Made by a program: the position numbers and the translations under genes | Notes under the pieces: model-generated | Told to the model about the DNA's origin: nothing | Database searches by the model: none | The model's input: only the letters and a program-made list of their open reading frames with translations | NCBI GenBank assembly: GCA_017411125.1 | Contig: JAFPNP010000052.1 | Coordinates: 1-8,169 of the forward strand | DNA length: 8,169 bases | Direction of reading: 5' to 3' | DNA from: Kiritimatiellia bacterium | Lineage (GTDB): Bacteria; Verrucomicrobiota; Kiritimatiellia; RFP12; UBA1067 | Shown here: piece after piece, positions 5,583 through 8,169 of the stretch | Numbering within the stretch: position 1 is the first letter of the stretch | How the letters are laid out: each line of letters begins with the position of its first letter

Positions 5583-6406
5583 ACCTCGCCGTCGGCTTCT
5601 TCGACGGCGTCCATGCCGGACACCAGCTGCTGCTTGAACGCGCCGATGCCGTTCTGACTTTCACCAACCATCCGGCGACCGTGTTCGCGCCTGAACGCGC
5701 GCCGCTTCTGCTGATGACGGCAGAGGAACGCCTTGCCGCGCTTGCGGCGGACGGCAGACGCCGCGTCGTCGCCCGCGATTTCACTCCGGCGCTCGCCGCG
5801 CAGACGCCGTCCGACTTCGCCGTTTCGATCAGGCGCGATTTTCCGGATCTGGATACCGTCTTTTGCGGCGCGAACTGGACGTTCGGCGCGGGCGGCGCCG
5901 GAACGCCGGCCTTTCTGCGGGAAAGAGGCTTCCGCGTCGAGGAGGTTCCGTTTGCGTCGTGGCGCGGCGAAAGGGTGTCCTCCACCCGCATACGCGCCGC
6001 TTTGGGAAATGGGGACGTTGCCGCGGCGGCGGAAATGCTGGGGCGGCCTTATTCCGTCGTCGGCGACATCGTGCGCGGCAAAGGACTTGGGCGGGAACTG
6101 GGGTTCCCGACGATCAACGTGAGGCCCGCGCTTGGGAATCTTCCGCTGGGGCGCGGCGTGTACGCCGTTGCCACGCCGCTGGGGCGCGGGCTGGCGAATT
6201 GGGGCGTGGCGCCAACTATGGGCGACAGGGCGTGGGCGGAGCCGGTGCTCGAGGTACATCTGCTCGCGGATCCGTCCGGGCCTCCGCCTGAAACGATGCG
6301 CGTGTCGTTCGCGTCGTTCATCCGCCCGGAACGCGCTTTCGCCTCCGTCGGCGACCTCCGCGCACAGCTCGCGCGCGACTGCGCGGACGCGCGCGCCCGT
6401 TGTTGA
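5579..6406 (+). CDS. ribF: Bifunctional riboflavin kinase / FAD synthetase RibF
   Basis: RibF phosphorylates riboflavin to FMN and adenylylates FMN to FAD. The 275-residue product shows both domains. The nucleotidyltransferase part has GFFDGVHAGH (6-15), TFTNHP (27-32), GANWTFG and SSTRIR (134-139). The riboflavin kinase part has GKGLGRELGFPTINV (about 167-181), GVYAV, NWGVAPTMG and EVHLL (from residue 225), whose Glu is the expected catalytic base. The start is ATG 5579 in an ATGA overlap with the truB stop, with GGAG at 5565-5568. The frame is open upstream to 5471 but only as a shadow of truB. The N-terminus is short: the protein begins directly at the first strand, and the segment between the HxGH motif and TFxxHP is about 10 residues shorter than in typical RibF. 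It is last in the cluster; ribF frequently ends nusA-infB operons. Confidence 0.95.
   Translation: MNLAVGFFDGVHAGHQLLLERADAVLTFTNHPATVFAPERAPLLLMTAEERLAALAADGRRRVVARDFTPALAAQTPSDFAVSIRRDFPDLDTVFCGANWTFGAGGAGTPAFLRERGFRVEEVPFASWRGERVSSTRIRAALGNGDVAAAAEMLGRPYSVVGDIVRGKGLGRELGFPTINVRPALGNLPLGRGVYAVATPLGRGLANWGVAPTMGDRAWAEPVLEVHLLADPSGPPPETMRVSFASFIRPERAFASVGDLRAQLARDCADARARC
6370..6395 (+). terminator. GC-only hairpin over the ribF 3' end; weak terminator candidate
   Basis: CGCGCGCG (6370-6377) pairs with CGCGCGCG (6388-6395), an 8-bp all-GC stem around a 10-nt loop, ending 8 nt before the ribF stop codon. The sequence after it (CCCGTTGTTGAG) has only short T-pairs, so Rho-independent termination would be weak. 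In such GC-rich coding sequence the repeat could also be accidental. Confidence 0.25.
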
Positions 6407-6411
6407 GCCGC

Positions 6412-6440
6412 TATACTTTCACAGGTGGATTTGATATACT
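6412..6440 (+). promoter_or_regulatory. Candidate promoter for the GH28-like gene (twin TATACT boxes)
   Basis: In the 41-bp gap after ribF, TATACT occurs twice, at 6412-6417 and 6435-6440, in an AT-rich island between GC-rich genes. The second is a good -10 box (5 of 6 to TATAAT) and ends 7 nt before the ATG, so transcription would start at about 6447 and give a leaderless or near-leaderless mRNA. That fits the lack of a Shine-Dalgarno at normal distance. The -35 region is poor (3 of 6 at 17-bp spacing), so an activator or a different sigma factor may be involved. Confidence 0.4.
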
Positions 6441-6447
6441 AGCGCCC

Positions 6448-8169
6448 ATGGAAAACAAAAGAATTGCGGGCGGGGCCGTGTGCCTCGCATTTGTCGCCGG
6501 TGCGGTTTTCGCCGCCTGCGGCGACATGCTTGACGTCCAGAACCTCGTGGACGCGGCGGCGGCGCGCGGCGGCGGCACGGTGCGCATCGACGCGGGCGAA
6601 CACGTGGCGAAGCCGTTCGCGCTCAAGAGCAACGTCACGCTCGAACTCGCCGAAGGCGCGACGCTTCTTGCCAGCACTAACATTGCCGATTACGCCGCCG
6701 CGCTCAACGACAGGTGTTTCATCCTGGCCGAAAACGCCACGAACGTGGCCATCGTCGGCAAGGGCGCGATAAACGGGCGCGGGGCGGTGTTCAAGGAGAC
6801 GAAAAAGCTGCGCGGCGAAAGCCAGCCGCAGTCCCTTCCGCTGCTGATGCGCTTCTCCCGCTGCCGGAACGTCAGACTCGAGGGCTTCCGCTACACCAAT
6901 CCCGGTTCGTGGGCGTGCCATCTGCGCAACTGCGACGGCGTGAAGGTGAAGGGCATATCCTGTTTCAACTACTGCAACAAGACGAATGACGGTCTGGATA
7001 TCGAATCCTGCAACGTAACCGTCGAGGACTGCGACTTCAGCGCGGACGACGACGCGCTCTGCTTCAAGGCCGAGAGCGACAAGTCGTTCCCCGTCACGAA
7101 CGTCGTCGTGCGCAACTGCCGCATGGCCTCCGCCTGCAACGGCATCAAGTTCGGCACCGGAAGCTACAATGCTTTCCGCGACATCCTGATAGAGAACTGC
7201 ACCGTCCGCCGCACGAAGGAGAGCTGGCGCTTCAATTGGCCTAAAAGTCTGCCTTTCGCGGGAATCACCAATCGCCTGTGCGGCATCGCCGGTCTCGCCC
7301 TCGAGGTCGTGGACGGCGGTCGCATGGAGAACGTGACCATCCGCAACGTCACGATAGAAGGGTACATGACCCCGATATTCATCCGCCATCATCATCGCCA
7401 CGAGCCGAAGGGCGAGGTGGATACGTATCTGCGCAACGTCCTCATCGAGAACGTCCGCGCCACGGCTGAAAGCCGCATCGCCTGCTCCATCACGGGCGTG
7501 CCCGCAAAGGACGGCAAGTCTGCCCGCAGACCGCGCGACATAACGCTGCGCAACGTTTCGATAACCGTGCCAGGCGGCGGAACCGCTGCGGATGCGAAGG
7601 GCGACGTCCCGGAATTCGACGGCGCCTATCCAGAGGCGTTCATGTTCCGCAGAAACCTGCCCGCGTACGGCTTCTACGTGCGCCATGCCGACAATATCCG
7701 TTTCGAGAACGTCGTGGTCAAGGCCGCTTCGCCGGATGCGCGGCCTAAGTTTGTCTTGGATGACTGCACCGGCGTGGTCCTGCCGGACGCCGAACGCGCC
7801 CGCGACAAGATCGCAAAGTTATGCAAGATAGTGAAGGAGGATGTCTGGTACGGACACAGGCGCACCGTGTTCAAGTTCAAGGGACGCGACGCTTGGGTCG
7901 TGGAGCCGAGCGTTCCCGCCCGCGAAGGGATGCCGTGGACGTGGACGATGCAGTGGGCGACGGCGTTCGTCGACCGTACCGGCGTTCCCGACCTTCTGCG
8001 GAAGGGCTTCCACCATGTCACGCTCGAGCTCTTTTCGACACGGATGGACGATTCGGGCGTCGCCGCAGCAGCCGAGTTCCAGAAGTTTCTCGTGGAGAAA
8101 CTGGGCTTTGCGCCGAAGGCCAATCTCGTCGGCATGAGCTGGGGCGGTTTCTTCTCGATCCGCTATGCC
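6448..8169 (+). CDS. Secreted GH28-like beta-helix protein fused to an alpha/beta-hydrolase domain (3' truncated)
   Basis: The frame is open from ATG 6448 to the window edge (574 codons, no stop). Residues 1-23 form a signal peptide: basic MENKR, a hydrophobic core, then AVFA|AC. Signal peptidase I cleavage after AVFA is plausible; FAAC at 21-24 is a weak lipobox. Residues about 27-440 resemble GH28 / pectate-lyase-like right-handed beta-helices: ARGGGTVRIDAGEH, NVTLELAEGATLLAS, repeated N-V-x-I/V rungs, TNDGLDIES (Asp181 and Asp184), SADDDALCFK (Asp201/Asp202 at the usual DD site), CNGIKFGT and VDGGRMENVTIRNVTI. The GH28 His (GHG) is Asn231, and no clear RxK motif is seen. From about residue 467 (WYGHRRTVFKFKGRDAWVVEP) a second domain starts, with the nucleophile-elbow motif GMSWGG (Ser564), typical of alpha/beta-hydrolases. 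The likely role is trimming and de-esterifying pectin-like glycans outside the cytoplasm. The substrate and the hydrolase's Asp/His are not visible. Confidence 0.8.
   Translation, partial: MENKRIAGGAVCLAFVAGAVFAACGDMLDVQNLVDAAAARGGGTVRIDAGEHVAKPFALKSNVTLELAEGATLLASTNIADYAAALNDRCFILAENATNVAIVGKGAINGRGAVFKETKKLRGESQPQSLPLLMRFSRCRNVRLEGFRYTNPGSWACHLRNCDGVKVKGISCFNYCNKTNDGLDIESCNVTVEDCDFSADDDALCFKAESDKSFPVTNVVVRNCRMASACNGIKFGTGSYNAFRDILIENCTVRRTKESWRFNWPKSLPFAGITNRLCGIAGLALEVVDGGRMENVTIRNVTIEGYMTPIFIRHHHRHEPKGEVDTYLRNVLIENVRATAESRIACSITGVPAKDGKSARRPRDITLRNVSITVPGGGTAADAKGDVPEFDGAYPEAFMFRRNLPAYGFYVRHADNIRFENVVVKAASPDARPKFVLDDCTGVVLPDAERARDKIAKLCKIVKEDVWYGHRRTVFKFKGRDAWVVEPSVPAREGMPWTWTMQWATAFVDRTGVPDLLRKGFHHVTLELFSTRMDDSGVAAAAEFQKFLVEKLGFAPKANLVGMSWGGFFSIRYA

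Noticed and set aside
6439..7686. A 415-codon open frame on the - strand opposite the GH28-like gene
   Set aside because: It is the antisense shadow of the beta-helix coding sequence; the + strand has a signal peptide and recognisable domains, the - strand frame has none.

Overview
This window reads as a GC-rich bacterial chromosome segment with every recognisable gene on the + strand. It holds the 3' end of a fumarase-type gene, a 308-bp regulatory intergenic region, a tightly packed nusA-infB-rbfA-truB-ribF operon, and the first 574 codons of a large secreted carbohydrate-active gene that runs off the right edge. The gene styles suggest an anaerobic PVC-group bacterium (Verrucomicrobiota / Kiritimatiellota-like). 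The clues are a long Lys/Ala-rich IF-2 linker, a short TruB without a long C-terminal extension, and a GH28-like protein joined to an alpha/beta-hydrolase. This placement is from family resemblance only and is tentative.

Layout. Bases 2-274 are the C-terminus of a class I fumarase / L-tartrate dehydratase beta-type subunit. Bases 275-582 carry no gene. They hold several small inverted repeats, a GGG-phased 22-23 bp quasi-repeat ending in a strong hairpin (418-449), a good sigma70-type promoter (TTGACA 478-483, TAATAT 501-506) and a roughly 70-nt nusA leader with a 9-bp hairpin. The operon follows: nusA 583-1872, infB 1878-4508, rbfA 4508-4867, truB 4854-5582, ribF 5579-6406. Its junctions are a 5-nt gap and overlaps of 1, 14 and 4 nt, so translational coupling is likely throughout. 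After 41 bp, a GH28-like beta-helix protein with a signal peptide begins at 6448 and continues past 8169, where an alpha/beta-hydrolase domain has begun.

How the genes work together. nusA (transcription elongation/termination), infB (initiation factor IF-2), rbfA (30S maturation), truB (tRNA U55 pseudouridine synthase / tRNA chaperone) and ribF (FMN/FAD synthesis) form the classic bacterial transcription-translation cluster. rimP, which usually precedes nusA, is not there, and rpsO/pnp do not follow. The last gene is unrelated in role: it probably acts outside the cytoplasm on pectin-like or other decorated polysaccharide.

Most of the window is ordinary housekeeping. The most notable observations are two substitutions at otherwise highly conserved TruB active-site positions (catalytic Asp to Glu, and Tyr to Cys), non-canonical G4 and G5 motifs in IF-2, the GH28-like/hydrolase fusion with incomplete GH28 motifs, and the structured region upstream of nusA.
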